Shown one piece after another: positions 37,945-46,145 of a stretch of 64,000 nt of DNA (positions are counted from its first letter, which is position 1; each line of letters starts with the position of its first letter). Under the pieces are notes generated by a model. That model was not told the origin of the DNA, ran no database searches, and saw nothing but the letters and a program-made list of their open reading frames with translations. Made by a program: the position numbers and the translations under genes. The DNA comes from Saccharothrix sp. NRRL B-16348 (GTDB taxonomy: Bacteria > Actinomycetota > Actinomycetes > Mycobacteriales > Pseudonocardiaceae): positions 99,058 to 163,057 of the forward strand of contig NZ_LGED01000013.1 in the NCBI RefSeq assembly GCF_001280085.1, written 5' to 3'.

Positions 37945-38081
37945 GGAGTCCCCCAACCGTGAGCGGAGGCGTGCAGTCTCGCGAGGCCGGCGCTGCACAC
38001 GCAACCCCTGCATACGCCGACCGTGGGCACCGGGGCCGAATTCACATATCTGTTCATCGAACGCGCAAATGCACGCCGCCG

Positions 38082-38130
38082 GTTCACGAGTATGACCGGA
38101 CCGGACCGCTTTGTTCACAAGCATGACCAG
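38082..38130 (+). promoter_or_regulatory. 18-bp direct repeats phased by 31 bp
   Basis: GTTCACGAGTATGACCGG (38082-38099) and GTTCACAAGCATGACCAG (38113-38130) match at 15 of 18 positions. They end 23 bp before the -35 of the pectate lyase promoter, so they are placed like activator sites. Confidence 0.5.
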
Positions 38131-38153
38131 CCCGCATTTCTGCCGCACGCCCG

Positions 38154-38182
38154 TTGACCTGCCGTTGCGGACCTCATAGCAT
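38154..38182 (+). promoter_or_regulatory. Promoter of the pectate lyase gene
   Basis: -35 TTGACC (38154-38159), a 17-bp spacer, and -10 TAGCAT (38177-38182). This is the clearest vegetative-type promoter in the window; the predicted start is near 38189. Confidence 0.6.
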
Positions 38183-38187
38183 CCGAA

Positions 38188-38203
38188 GGGAAAGTGGTTT
38201 CCC
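38188..38203. promoter_or_regulatory. 6-4-6 dyad at the transcription start
   Basis: GGGAAAGTGGTTTCCC overlaps the predicted start site of the pectate lyase promoter, a typical place for a repressor operator. Confidence 0.45.
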
Positions 38204-38288
38204 GTCCTACGGCGCAATGAAGCACCAGGGGGCATCGTGTCTTCCACTGCGTCGGAATCGATTATTCCCTACGCCACGGAGACGTATT

Positions 38289-39680
38289 ATGCGCGTGAAA
38301 CCCATGATTGCCTGCGTCGGCCTGTTAGCCGGCGCGCTGGTCGCGGTGGCGTCGTCCACCGCGCAGGCCGCGCCCACGCGGTACGAGGCGGAGTCCTCGC
38401 CGGCGGTCTGCTCCGGCTCCGTCGACACCAACTGGACCGGGTACTCCGGTAGCGGGTTCTGCAACGGCACCAACTCCACCAGCGGCTACCTCCAGTTCAC
38501 CGTCAACGCCGCCGCCGCGGGCACGGCGACGGTCGGCGTCCGGTTCGCCAACGGCACCACCACGGCCCGGCCGGCCAACCTGCTCGTGAACGGGTCCGCG
38601 TTCCAGTCGCCGTCGTTCGAGGGCACGGGCGCGTGGTCGACCTGGGTGACGAAGACGTTCAGCGTGCCGGTCACCGCGGGCGGCAACACGATCCGGCTGA
38701 ACCCGACCACCTCGGGCGGCCTACCGAACGTCGACTACCTGGACGTCGAGGTCGGTGGCGGGGACCCGCAGCCGCAACCGCCCGGCGGGCTCGTCGGCTG
38801 GGCGGCGCAGGCCGGTGGCACCACCGGCGGCGCGGGCGGCTCCACGGTCACCGTGAGCACGTTCGCCGACTTCCGCACGCAGGCCCAGTCCGCGGGCGCC
38901 AAGACGATCCTGGTCAACGGCATGCTCAGCGGCACGGGCACCGTCGAGATCAGCGCGGACAAGACGATCCGGGGCGTCGGCTCCAGCTCGGGCATCTCCG
39001 GGACCACCCTCAACATCGAGGACATGAGCCCCGCCAACGTGATCATCCAGAACCTGAACATCCGCGGGAAGGTCGGCGGCGACGCGATCGCGATCGAGAG
39101 CGCCACGCACGTCTGGATCGACCACAACACCATGTCCAGCACCATCGAGGACAACCCCGACTACTACGACGGCATGCTGGACATCACCCACGCCGCGGAC
39201 TACATCACCGTGTCGTGGAACGTCATCCGAAACCACTGGAAGACCTCGCTGGTCGGCCACTCGGACGGCAACGGCGGCGAGGACCGCGGCCACCTGCGGG
39301 TCACGTACCACCACAACTGGTTCGACCGCACCTTCGAACGCAGCCCGCGGGTGCGCTTCGGCGAGACGGTCCACGTGTTCAACAACTACTACACCAACGT
39401 CAACAACAACGCCGACTCGTACGCCATCGCCTCGCTCATGGACGCCGGGCTCCTGGTGGAGGGCAACGTCTTCGAAAACGTGCAGCAGGCGTGCTGGTCG
39501 GCAAGCGGTTACGCGGACTCCGACCCCGGACGGCTGGTGGCGCGCGACAACTCCCTGACCAACTCCGGGCCGTGCGAGGTCAACGGCACGGTGGCCGCCC
39601 TCCCGTACAGCTACACCGCCGAGAACGTCGGCACGGTGAAGGCGTCCGTCACGGCGGGTTCCGGCGCGGGCAAGCTCTGA
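38289..39680 (+). CDS. Secreted pectate lyase (PL1) with N-terminal carbohydrate-binding module
   Basis: A 463-residue exported enzyme. ATG 38289 follows CGGAGA. Signal peptide (MRVKPMIACVGLLAGALVAV ... AQA-APTR). Residues ~35-155 form a CBM35/CBM6-type module (YEAESSPAVCSGSVDTNWTGY ... GGNTIRLNPTTSGGLPNVDYLDVEV), then a Pro/Gln linker and a right-handed beta-helix PL1 domain. The PL1 domain has the vWiDH-type motif THVWIDHNTMS, calcium-site acidic residues (DYYDGMLDITH), and the catalytic Arg region ERSPRVRFGE. It cleaves polygalacturonate by beta-elimination. Together with its CBM it suggests plant-litter use. Confidence 0.93.
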   Translation: MRVKPMIACVGLLAGALVAVASSTAQAAPTRYEAESSPAVCSGSVDTNWTGYSGSGFCNGTNSTSGYLQFTVNAAAAGTATVGVRFANGTTTARPANLLVNGSAFQSPSFEGTGAWSTWVTKTFSVPVTAGGNTIRLNPTTSGGLPNVDYLDVEVGGGDPQPQPPGGLVGWAAQAGGTTGGAGGSTVTVSTFADFRTQAQSAGAKTILVNGMLSGTGTVEISADKTIRGVGSSSGISGTTLNIEDMSPANVIIQNLNIRGKVGGDAIAIESATHVWIDHNTMSSTIEDNPDYYDGMLDITHAADYITVSWNVIRNHWKTSLVGHSDGNGGEDRGHLRVTYHHNWFDRTFERSPRVRFGETVHVFNNYYTNVNNNADSYAIASLMDAGLLVEGNVFENVQQACWSASGYADSDPGRLVARDNSLTNSGPCEVNGTVAALPYSYTAENVGTVKASVTAGSGAGKL

Positions 39681-39692
39681 CCGTCGCCCCCG

Positions 39693-39723
39693 GGCGGCGA
39701 CCGGCACCCGGCCGGTCGCCGCC
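39693..39723. terminator. Bidirectional terminator hairpin
   Basis: Perfect 12-bp stem GGCGGCGACCGG (39693-39704) with its complement at 39712-39723 and a 7-nt loop, located between the convergent pectate lyase and TPR genes. No T-run. Confidence 0.7.
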
Positions 39724-39743
39724 TCTGCCTGTGGACACCGCTT

Positions 39744-41819
39744 CTACGACTGGGCTCGCGCCAGGCACAGGTCGCGTTGGTGGCGCAGCTCGGCGACGTC
39801 GGCGTCGGGCAGCGCCAGGGCCCGGTCGAAGTCCCGCACCGCCGCTTCCGGATCGTCCAGGGCGGCGTGCGCGATGCCCCTGTTCAGCAGGACGTCCGGG
39901 TCGTCGCCGACGATGTCCAGCGCCCGGGTCAGGTCGTCAACGGCGACGTCGGGCCGGCCGGCGCGGAAGTGGGCGACGGCCCGGTTCACCAGCGCCGCCG
40001 GGAACCGCGGATCGACGGCCAGCGCGGCGTCCAGGTGCGTCAACGCCTCGTCCAGGCGGTCGCGTTCCAGGGCGACGGTGCCGCGCAGGGCACGCAGGCG
40101 CGGCTCGTCCGGCCGCAGCCGCAGCCCCGCTTCGGCGTCCGCGTCGGCGGCGTCCGGGTCGCCCAGGGCCAGCGCGAGTTCCGCCCGGCTGAGCCGCGTG
40201 TCCACGTCGTCGGGCTCCATCTCCAGCACGTGGTCGAAGTCGGCCGACGCGCCGTCGACGTCGCCGACCTCCAGCCGGGCCGTGCCGCGGTTGTAGTACA
40301 GCTCCGGGAACGGCGGGCCGAGGCGCACCGCGCGGTCGTAGTCGGCCAGGGCCGCCTCGTAGTCGCCGCGCTTGCGGTGCAGCTTGGCCCGCTCGCTGAG
40401 GTAGTCGGTGTAGTGCGGGTCCAGCTCGATCAGGCGGGTGAAGCCCTCGCGGGCCTCGTCGACGCGGCCGAGCGCGGCCAGCAGGCGGGTGCGGTTGTAG
40501 AGCAGCTGCGACCGGTGCAGCACCCAGTCGCCGTCGCCCAGTTCGTCGTCCAGCCGCGCCATGCCGTCCTCGACCAGCCGCAACGCGCGGTCGAGGTTGC
40601 CTCGGTGCAGCTCCACCAAGGCCAGACCGTTGGCCTGGAACACCTCGTAGGTGCGGCGCTCGGCCGGGTCGGGCAGCTGGGAGGCCAGCGCGTGCGCGTT
40701 GTTCTGCCAGCCGATCGCGGCGTCGTGGTCGCGCGGCTCGAAGAACCTCGTGTGCAGCATGGCGATGCTGTAGCTGGCGATCATGTGCACCTTGGGGTCC
40801 AGGAAGCGGGACCGCAGGTCCAGGTACAGCGCCAGCGACTCCTCGTGCCGCCCGAGCGCCACCAGCGCCGACGCCGCGTGCTGCGCGAACCGCAGGTACT
40901 GCTTGGGGTGCGCGTCCGGGTCGGTGACCGCGCGGCCCCGTTCGCCGAGGTCGACCACGGCGGCCGAGAACCCGGTCTCGACGCACGCGCGGAACGCCCG
41001 GTCCAGCGCCTCCCGGCCCGCGCCGCCCGGGTCGCCGCCCCGTTCCCGGTGGAACGTGAGCGCGCCGATCACGGTGCCCTGACCCGCGCCCGGCTCCAGT
41101 TCGTCGGCGCGCTCGTCGTGCAGCCGGCGCACCACGGCGGGGTCGGCGTCGCGGTAGGCGGAGAGCTCGGCCGGGTCGTCGCTCGTGCCGTCGGCCCGCA
41201 CGTAGGCGCGCACCAGCTCGTCCGGCGTGCGCGAGTCGGGTTCGGGCCCGTATCCCCGGCACGTCAACGCTTCCGGCAGCACGTCGGTCAGCTCGGCGCC
41301 CAGCTCGCCGTCGGCGGCGGACACGACGACGCGGGCCAGTTCGGGCGGGCAGCGGCGGGCCAGCAGCGCGATGAACTCCAGCGTCGTCGGCTCGACGGCG
41401 TGCACGTCCTCGAACACCAGGCACAGCGGCGGCAGCCCGGCGTCCGCGCGAGCCCTGGCGTGCGCGACCAGAAACGTCACCACGCCCTGGCTCATGCAGC
41501 GGACCATCTGCGCGCCGTAGAAGCGGGTGCGCTGGTCGAACGGCGACTCGTCGGCGAGGGTCGGCGGCGGCGGCCCGATCAGGTCGGCCAGCTCGGGGAT
41601 GCCGTAGAGCAGCTCGCCCCGGTGCGCCTCGACCAGTTCGGGGTGGCGGGCCGACGCGTCGGGCAGCAGGGCGCGCAGCAGGTCGTCCACGCCGGTGTAC
41701 GGGCCGCGCAGCCGGCGGTGGCAGCCCGCCACGACCGGTTCCGCGCCGTCGAGGAGGGGCGCCAGCAGGCGTTGCCGGTCGGCACGCCGACCGCCGCGGA
41801 CGAGGAGGTGGCTGGTCAT
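39744..41819 (-). CDS. TPR protein with degenerate STAND/AAA-like N-terminal domain, RiPP-locus associated
   Basis: A 691-residue protein. Residues 1-200 resemble the ATPase part of LuxR/STAND proteins (LLVRGGRRADRQRL, LCLVFEDVHAVEPTTLEFIALLARR as a Walker-B-like strand) but no Walker A GxxxxGK[ST] is present, so ATP hydrolysis is doubtful. From ~310 on it is TPR repeats (LYLDLRSRF, DYEAALADYDRAVRLGPPFPELYYNRGTARLEVGDVDGASADFDHVLEMEPDD and several more). ATG 41819 overlaps the end of the M50 gene (4 nt), so it is translated with the protease and peptide. Probably a scaffold or regulator for that locus. Confidence 0.8.
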   Translation of the reverse strand: MTSHLLVRGGRRADRQRLLAPLLDGAEPVVAGCHRRLRGPYTGVDDLLRALLPDASARHPELVEAHRGELLYGIPELADLIGPPPPTLADESPFDQRTRFYGAQMVRCMSQGVVTFLVAHARARADAGLPPLCLVFEDVHAVEPTTLEFIALLARRCPPELARVVVSAADGELGAELTDVLPEALTCRGYGPEPDSRTPDELVRAYVRADGTSDDPAELSAYRDADPAVVRRLHDERADELEPGAGQGTVIGALTFHRERGGDPGGAGREALDRAFRACVETGFSAAVVDLGERGRAVTDPDAHPKQYLRFAQHAASALVALGRHEESLALYLDLRSRFLDPKVHMIASYSIAMLHTRFFEPRDHDAAIGWQNNAHALASQLPDPAERRTYEVFQANGLALVELHRGNLDRALRLVEDGMARLDDELGDGDWVLHRSQLLYNRTRLLAALGRVDEAREGFTRLIELDPHYTDYLSERAKLHRKRGDYEAALADYDRAVRLGPPFPELYYNRGTARLEVGDVDGASADFDHVLEMEPDDVDTRLSRAELALALGDPDAADADAEAGLRLRPDEPRLRALRGTVALERDRLDEALTHLDAALAVDPRFPAALVNRAVAHFRAGRPDVAVDDLTRALDIVGDDPDVLLNRGIAHAALDDPEAAVRDFDRALALPDADVAELRHQRDLCLARAQS

Positions 41820-43009
41820 GCTCGTGCTCCTTCCGGGAGCGGCGCGGGGACGGGTGCGCGGCGCTTGCGCCGGGCCAGGTGCGCCACCAGCACGAGCTGG
41901 CCGACGTTGATCGCCAGCGAGACGACCGCGTCCCAGAAGTACAGGTCATATCGCCCGCCGGTCAGGTTGCGGGCGACGATCTCCACGTAGGTCACGACGA
42001 TCGGCAGCGAGCCGAAGACCGTCAGGGCGAGCATGACCGCCACGCCGAGCACGACGAACGGCCCGTACCAGCGACCGGCGCGGCGGTCCTGCTCGGTCCA
42101 GCGGTCCTCGTCCACCAGCCGGTCGGGGCGGCCGAGCAGCCGCCACACCCGGTTGCGCAGCAGGCCCACGCTCGCGTCGTGCAGGTCGTGGCAGCGCAGG
42201 GCGGTGGCGAACACGTAGTACAGGTCGGTGCGCAGGTAGAACTGGAACTGCCAGACCAGCCGCATCACCACGGTGAACCCGAGTGCCACGCAGACCGCGC
42301 CGAACCACGACAGCGCGCCGCCGGTGGCACGGGTGGTGTGGGCGAGCAGGCCGAGGGCGGCGAGCACCACGACGTCGATCGCCATGCCCGACAGGAACGG
42401 CAGGTAGCGCTTGGCGGCCGGGACGCTGAACAGGCCGTTCATGCTGGTCTCGAAAACCACGTACATGTACCGGTTGCTCATGCCGAGCCTGCTGGGCAGA
42501 CCCAGCCTGCGCCCGGCGAGGGTGTGGTAGCCCTCGTGCAGGAAGATCAGCGGCAGTTGGCCGAACGTGATCACCAACTGCACCACGAGGGTGCTGCCGG
42601 TGAAGAAGAACTGGCCGGGGTCCGGCACCACGTCGGCGTGCTCGGCGCCCACGACCAGCCACGCCACCGTGACGCCCGCGTAGAGCAGCCACGCCAACGG
42701 CGAGAACACCGCCCGGCCGAGCCACCCGAAGCGCACCGGCCGTGCCGCGACGACCTGCTCGCCCTCGCGCACGAAGCCCAGTTCGCGCATGGCGTCGAGG
42801 AAGTCGGCCACGTCCACGGCTTCGCCGAACTCGGCCTCGTACCAGTCCGCCGCCTCGGTGGGGCTGTGCCCCTCGGTCATCCGGCGCAGCAGCGCGGCGC
42901 CGTCCTCGGGCAGCACGGCGTACGCGCCGGTGTCCAACCTGCCGACCACGACCTCCTCGCCCTCGGGGACGAAGCTCAGGTCGTGGAACAGCACGGGCGT
43001 CTCGCCCAT
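41816..43009 (-). CDS. Membrane M50-like zinc protease with N-terminal PqqD-like (RRE) domain
   Basis: A 397-residue protein. Residues ~8-78 match a PqqD-like RiPP recognition element (VVGRLDTGAYAVLPEDGAAL, then FLDAMRELGFV). Six or more transmembrane helices follow with a zinc-site HExxH as His158-Glu-Gly-Tyr-His162 (LIFLHEGYHTLAGRRLG), and a later GMAID segment where M50 enzymes have the third ligand. ATG 43009 is preceded by GGGAGGGGG. The gene starts 55 nt after the small Cys peptide, with which it is probably co-transcribed. Predicted role: bind the peptide leader through the RRE and cleave it in the membrane during export. Confidence 0.82.
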   Translation of the reverse strand: MGETPVLFHDLSFVPEGEEVVVGRLDTGAYAVLPEDGAALLRRMTEGHSPTEAADWYEAEFGEAVDVADFLDAMRELGFVREGEQVVAARPVRFGWLGRAVFSPLAWLLYAGVTVAWLVVGAEHADVVPDPGQFFFTGSTLVVQLVITFGQLPLIFLHEGYHTLAGRRLGLPSRLGMSNRYMYVVFETSMNGLFSVPAAKRYLPFLSGMAIDVVVLAALGLLAHTTRATGGALSWFGAVCVALGFTVVMRLVWQFQFYLRTDLYYVFATALRCHDLHDASVGLLRNRVWRLLGRPDRLVDEDRWTEQDRRAGRWYGPFVVLGVAVMLALTVFGSLPIVVTYVEIVARNLTGGRYDLYFWDAVVSLAINVGQLVLVAHLARRKRRAPVPAPLPEGARA

Positions 43010-43064
43010 CTCGCCCCCTCCCCACGGGATGGGCCGCGCGCACCCGGCGCGCGGCCCCGCTCCG

Positions 43065-43166
43065 TCAGACCTCGACGCTGTACGGGCACTTGCAGGTGGC
43101 CGTGGTCAGGCGCACGTCGCCCGTCCGCCGGACGGTGATCTTCTTCATCTTCGTGGTCGTCTTCAC
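43065..43166 (-). CDS. Putative RiPP precursor peptide (33 residues, CKCP)
   Basis: GTG 43166 follows AGGAGGAACTC, one of the best RBSs in the window. The peptide starts VKTTTKMKKITVRRTGDVR, a basic Lys/Thr/Arg-rich leader, and ends TATCKCPYSVEV with two Cys and an acidic tail. It lies directly upstream of the RRE/M50 protease gene in the same orientation. Small size, strong RBS, Cys pair and adjacent RRE protein point to a ribosomal peptide natural product precursor. No known family was recognised. Mature product and modifications (none of the classic modifying enzymes is adjacent) are unknown. Confidence 0.6.
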   Translation of the reverse strand: MKTTTKMKKITVRRTGDVRLTTATCKCPYSVEV

Positions 43167-43474
43167 GAGTTCCTCCTCGGCGTGGTGGCGCCGTCCCGGC
43201 CGGGGCGGCAGGGGAATTCGTAACACCCGGCAGGTCCGTCCCGAGCCGCTCAGAACGACTCCAGAACAACCGCAGAACAGCGGTGACGACCATTCGGCAA
43301 ATTGTCCGTACGCCAGCCGGACGACCGCGCGACTGAACGGCTCAAACGGGTCGGCGGACGCAATCCTCCGTTCGCCGGCGCGCTTTTTCGCGGACACCCG
43401 TTCAGCCGATGCACCCCTTCGGCCACCGTGTCAGGATCTGTTCCTTTGTTCCGCCGGTTGATGGAGGACCCCTC
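43167..43474. other. 308-bp divergent promoter region of the peptide operon and XRE gene
   Basis: Holds three phased CAGAAC repeats (separate entry) and a minus-strand -10-like TACGAAT (complement of 43216-43222). No additional ORF with an RBS was found. Confidence 0.4.
43251..43278. promoter_or_regulatory. Three CAGAAC direct repeats at 11-bp spacing
   Basis: CAGAAC at 43251, 43262 and 43273, exactly one helical turn apart, in the divergent region. They sit just upstream of the candidate minus-strand promoter for the peptide operon and are placed like a multimeric activator or SARP-type site. Confidence 0.5.
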
Positions 43475-43936
43475 GTGCCGAACCTCTACAGACCGAACGC
43501 GGGCGGCGACCCCGCGACCCTGCTCGGCAGGGAGCTGCTGCGCCTGCGCACCGCGCGCGGCCTGTCGCTCAGGCGTCTGGCCAGGCTCCTCGGCATGACC
43601 GCGCACAGCGGTCTGGTCGACTACGAGCGCGGCCTGCGGATCCCACCGCGAGACCTGATGTCCGCCTACGTCCGGATCCTGTCACCGCAGGACGACCGGC
43701 TGCTCACGGTCTACCGCGCGGCCCTCGACAACCGCGCCGCCCGCCGCCTGGCCGCCGTCCGCCCGCTGGCGCCCGTGCCGTCACCCGGCCGGCCCGCGTT
43801 GGACCCGACCACCGCGGACCGACTCCTGCTCGTCGGCTTCGCCCAAACCCTGGCGAACATCGCCGACCAGTTGCGCGCGGTGGCCGAGACCTGGGTGACG
43901 CCCGGGTCCGAAGTGACCGAAGGAACCGGTTCGTGA
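43475..43936 (+). CDS. XRE-family helix-turn-helix regulator
   Basis: A 153-residue protein. GTG 43475 follows GGAGGA. The HTH is near residues 16-60 (LLRLRTARGLSLRRLARLLGMTAHSGLVDYERGLRIPPRDLMSAYVRIL). The C-terminal half is helical with a hydrophobic patch (DRLLLVGFAQTLANIADQLRAVAETW). Divergent from the peptide/M50/TPR genes, so it is the likely local regulator of that RiPP-like locus. Confidence 0.85.
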   Translation: MPNLYRPNAGGDPATLLGRELLRLRTARGLSLRRLARLLGMTAHSGLVDYERGLRIPPRDLMSAYVRILSPQDDRLLTVYRAALDNRAARRLAAVRPLAPVPSPGRPALDPTTADRLLLVGFAQTLANIADQLRAVAETWVTPGSEVTEGTGS

Positions 43937-43961
43937 ACTTCGTGACGATTTCGCCGCAAAA

Positions 43962-43980
43962 GCACGGCGCGCGACCGTGC
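43962..43980. terminator. Weak hairpin after the XRE gene
   Basis: GCACGG (43962-43967) pairs with CCGTGC (43975-43980), 6 bp with a 7-nt loop, 26 nt past the XRE stop. A second dyad, GGGGAA-TG-TTCCCC (44089-44102), lies in the same convergent gap. Either could be the terminator; both are short. Confidence 0.3.
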
Positions 43981-44149
43981 GCCACGCTCCGAAATCATTC
44001 GGCGTCGACGAGCCCGGCAGCGGGTTTCGCACGCGTTACGAACATATTTTCGGCCCGACCCGAGGGTTGGTCACAATTCCGCGCGACTGGGGAATGTTCC
44101 CCATAAGACTTCTTCCAGCAGTTCCCACCGGCGACCGCGGCGCGCCTGC

Positions 44150-45358
44150 TCAGTCCAGGAGCGAGGCGAAGCGGGAGAGGCCGAACTCGGCGACGCGCCG
44201 GCCGAGGACGACACCCGCCTCGTCCGCCGTGCGCGTGTGGATGCCGGACCAGATCCGCGCGTCCACGTTGTCCTTCGTGAGGTCGGCCCACCGCTGGTAC
44301 GTCGGGGTGAGGCCGGGCGCGGTCGGGCTGGTCACCGTGAACGGCCGCCGCGCGGACGGCCCGGCGAACGCCGTCAGCACGGCCTCCGCGGCGCCGGAGT
44401 AGGTGTTGTGGCCGCTCGGGTAGTCCGGGTGCGCGGGCGTGGCGTGCAGCGGTGTCCACTGTGGATCGGCGCCGGCCCGGATGGCGGTGATCGGCCGCCA
44501 GCGCAGGTAGGCGTACTTCGTGTCCGAGGTCGCGATCTGGGTGTCGACCAGGATCACGTGGAACGCGGCGACCAGCGCGGCCCGGCGGGCGGGTGACCCG
44601 GTGGTCTGGGTGACGGCCGCGCGCAGCGGTTCGGTGTAGCCGGCCAGCGAGCTCTGGAGCCAGAACTGCGCGGTCTCGGTCTGCGCCGCCGTGCGCACCG
44701 TGCTGTTCGCGGCCCCGTAGGCACGCACCTCCGCCGCGTCCGCCCGGTCGCGTGGCGAGTCGAGGGCGGGCGGCGGCGGCAGCCGGAACCGGTCGGCGTG
44801 GCCCAGCAGGAACGGCGTGGCCAGGCGGTTGCCCGCCTGCTGCGGCGGGGTGAGCGACGGCGGCGTCGGCTGCCACACGCCCGGCGCCGGGGCAGGCACT
44901 TCGAACGGCGCGTTGACGGAGGTCGGGTCGAGGCCGTCGCCCTGGCGCTCGGCCAGCAGCTCCCCCGCCTCCCGCGCCCCGTCGGCCACGCCGCGGTCTC
45001 GCTCTCCACCAGCGGTGAGGCGGTCCAGCGTCGTGCGCAGCGCGGCGTCCAACTCCGTGCGGCGGGCGGGCGCCAGCGTTACCAGGGCGCTGTGCACCGC
45101 CGAGGCCACCGCCGCGTCGACGCGGTCGCGCCGGGCGGCGGGGACGTCGTGCGCGGCCCGTGCGGCGGCGAGCCAGCCGATCGCCCACGTCCGGCTGTTG
45201 GTCGACTGCGTGGGCGCGCCTGCCGCGGCCACCGTCGCCGCGGTCACGTCGAACCACTCCGCCACCACGTCCACCCGGCGTTGCGGCGCCCCGGCGGCCG
45301 GAGCCGCGCCCACCACCGCGAAGATCCCCGCGAGCACCAAGACCAGAACTCTGTTCAT
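44150..45358 (-). CDS. Secreted vanadium-dependent haloperoxidase-like protein (PAP2 fold)
   Basis: A 402-residue exported protein with a Sec signal peptide (MNRVLVLVLAGIFAVVGAAP-AAG). The vanadate/phosphate site motifs are present: TKYAYLRWRPITAIR (Lys and first Arg), HPDYPSGHNTYSGA (Ser-Gly-His), and ARIWSGIHTRTADEAG (second Arg and His). These residues are shared by vanadium haloperoxidases and acid phosphatases, so a phosphatase activity cannot be excluded. The single-domain length fits the VPO-like family common in actinomycetes. Confidence 0.87.
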   Translation of the reverse strand: MNRVLVLVLAGIFAVVGAAPAAGAPQRRVDVVAEWFDVTAATVAAAGAPTQSTNSRTWAIGWLAAARAAHDVPAARRDRVDAAVASAVHSALVTLAPARRTELDAALRTTLDRLTAGGERDRGVADGAREAGELLAERQGDGLDPTSVNAPFEVPAPAPGVWQPTPPSLTPPQQAGNRLATPFLLGHADRFRLPPPPALDSPRDRADAAEVRAYGAANSTVRTAAQTETAQFWLQSSLAGYTEPLRAAVTQTTGSPARRAALVAAFHVILVDTQIATSDTKYAYLRWRPITAIRAGADPQWTPLHATPAHPDYPSGHNTYSGAAEAVLTAFAGPSARRPFTVTSPTAPGLTPTYQRWADLTKDNVDARIWSGIHTRTADEAGVVLGRRVAEFGLSRFASLLD

Positions 45359-45572
45359 GCCGCAGAGCTTTGGGATACAACGGATGCACTGTCCACAACG
45401 CCCACATGGCGGGAGCGACCCGCACCGCTCCGCTACGGTAGGCGTTGGCACGACCCGAAATGTCGGTGTCAGATCATCGCGGAACGGCAGGTTCCTGCCT
45501 CGTCGGCCTGGTGCGCGCGTCACGCGGCGCACGCTGGTGGCACCAGCCCGGACGAGAGGACCCCTGACGATC
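45359..45572. other. Divergent intergenic region
   Basis: 214 bp between the haloperoxidase-like gene (-) and the GNAT gene (+). No convincing -35/-10 pair or palindrome was seen, though both promoters must lie here. Confidence 0.3.
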
Positions 45573-46145
45573 ATGGCCGCCGACCTCGCACCCGACCGCC
45601 GCGTGGGCGGCGTCGACCTCCACACCGCCGACCTCCGCACCGCCGACCCCGGCCGGGACGCGGCCGGGTGGCAGACCTACCAGCGCGGGCTGCACGAGGT
45701 GTACTCCGGGATCGGCGTGGCGGACCTGGCCATCGAGCCCGACGTGCCCGCCCGCGTCACGGCGATCGTGCTGGCCACCGTGGACGACGAGGTCGTCGGC
45801 GGCATCCTGCTGCGCGACCACACCGTGATCGGGGAGCGGACCGGGCTGCCGCGCCTCGCCGCCGCCATCGCCGAACGCGGGCCGGAGGGGGTGAACGAGC
45901 TCGGCGGGTGCTGGCTCCGCCCCGGCCACCGGGGCGCCGGGATCGGGACCGCGCTCGTGGAGGCGGCGTTGAGCGCCGCGGCCGGCGGTGGTCGGTGGAC
46001 GGTCGCGCTGGCCAACCAGTTCAGCGTCGGCGTCAGCGTGCGCACCGGGTTCGTGCCGGACGAGCGGTTCCGCGACCTCCCGTTCCCCGACCGCCGGTTC
46101 CGCAGCACGCTCTGCTGGTTCGACCACCGCGGGGAGGGGCGATGA
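45573..46145 (+). CDS. GNAT-family N-acetyltransferase
   Basis: A 190-residue protein (ATG 45573; the nearest purine-rich site, GAGAGGA, is a little far upstream). The acetyl-CoA site is GGCWLRPGHRGAGIGTALVEAAL (R-x-x-G-x-G/A pattern) and the preceding strand is VTAIVLATVDDEVVGGILL. It overlaps the next gene by 4 nt (ATGA), so the two form an operon. In Rv1355c-type loci a small acetyltransferase next to the fusion protein is seen in some actinobacteria. Substrate unknown. Confidence 0.85.
   Translation: MAADLAPDRRVGGVDLHTADLRTADPGRDAAGWQTYQRGLHEVYSGIGVADLAIEPDVPARVTAIVLATVDDEVVGGILLRDHTVIGERTGLPRLAAAIAERGPEGVNELGGCWLRPGHRGAGIGTALVEAALSAAAGGGRWTVALANQFSVGVSVRTGFVPDERFRDLPFPDRRFRSTLCWFDHRGEGR

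Larger units (their letters stand above)
37945..38288. other. 344-bp divergent intergenic region
   Basis: Sits between the tripeptidyl-peptidase-like gene (-) and the pectate lyase gene (+). It holds two 18-bp direct repeats, a sigma-70-like promoter for the pectate lyase and a hairpin-like dyad (all listed separately). It is the least GC-rich intergenic DNA in this part of the window. No small ORF with an RBS was found in it. Confidence 0.6.

Noticed and set aside
44089..44102. GGGGAATGTTCCCC as a strong terminator
   Set aside because: A 6-bp stem with a 2-nt loop is sterically poor as RNA; kept only as a possible dyad in the convergent gap.
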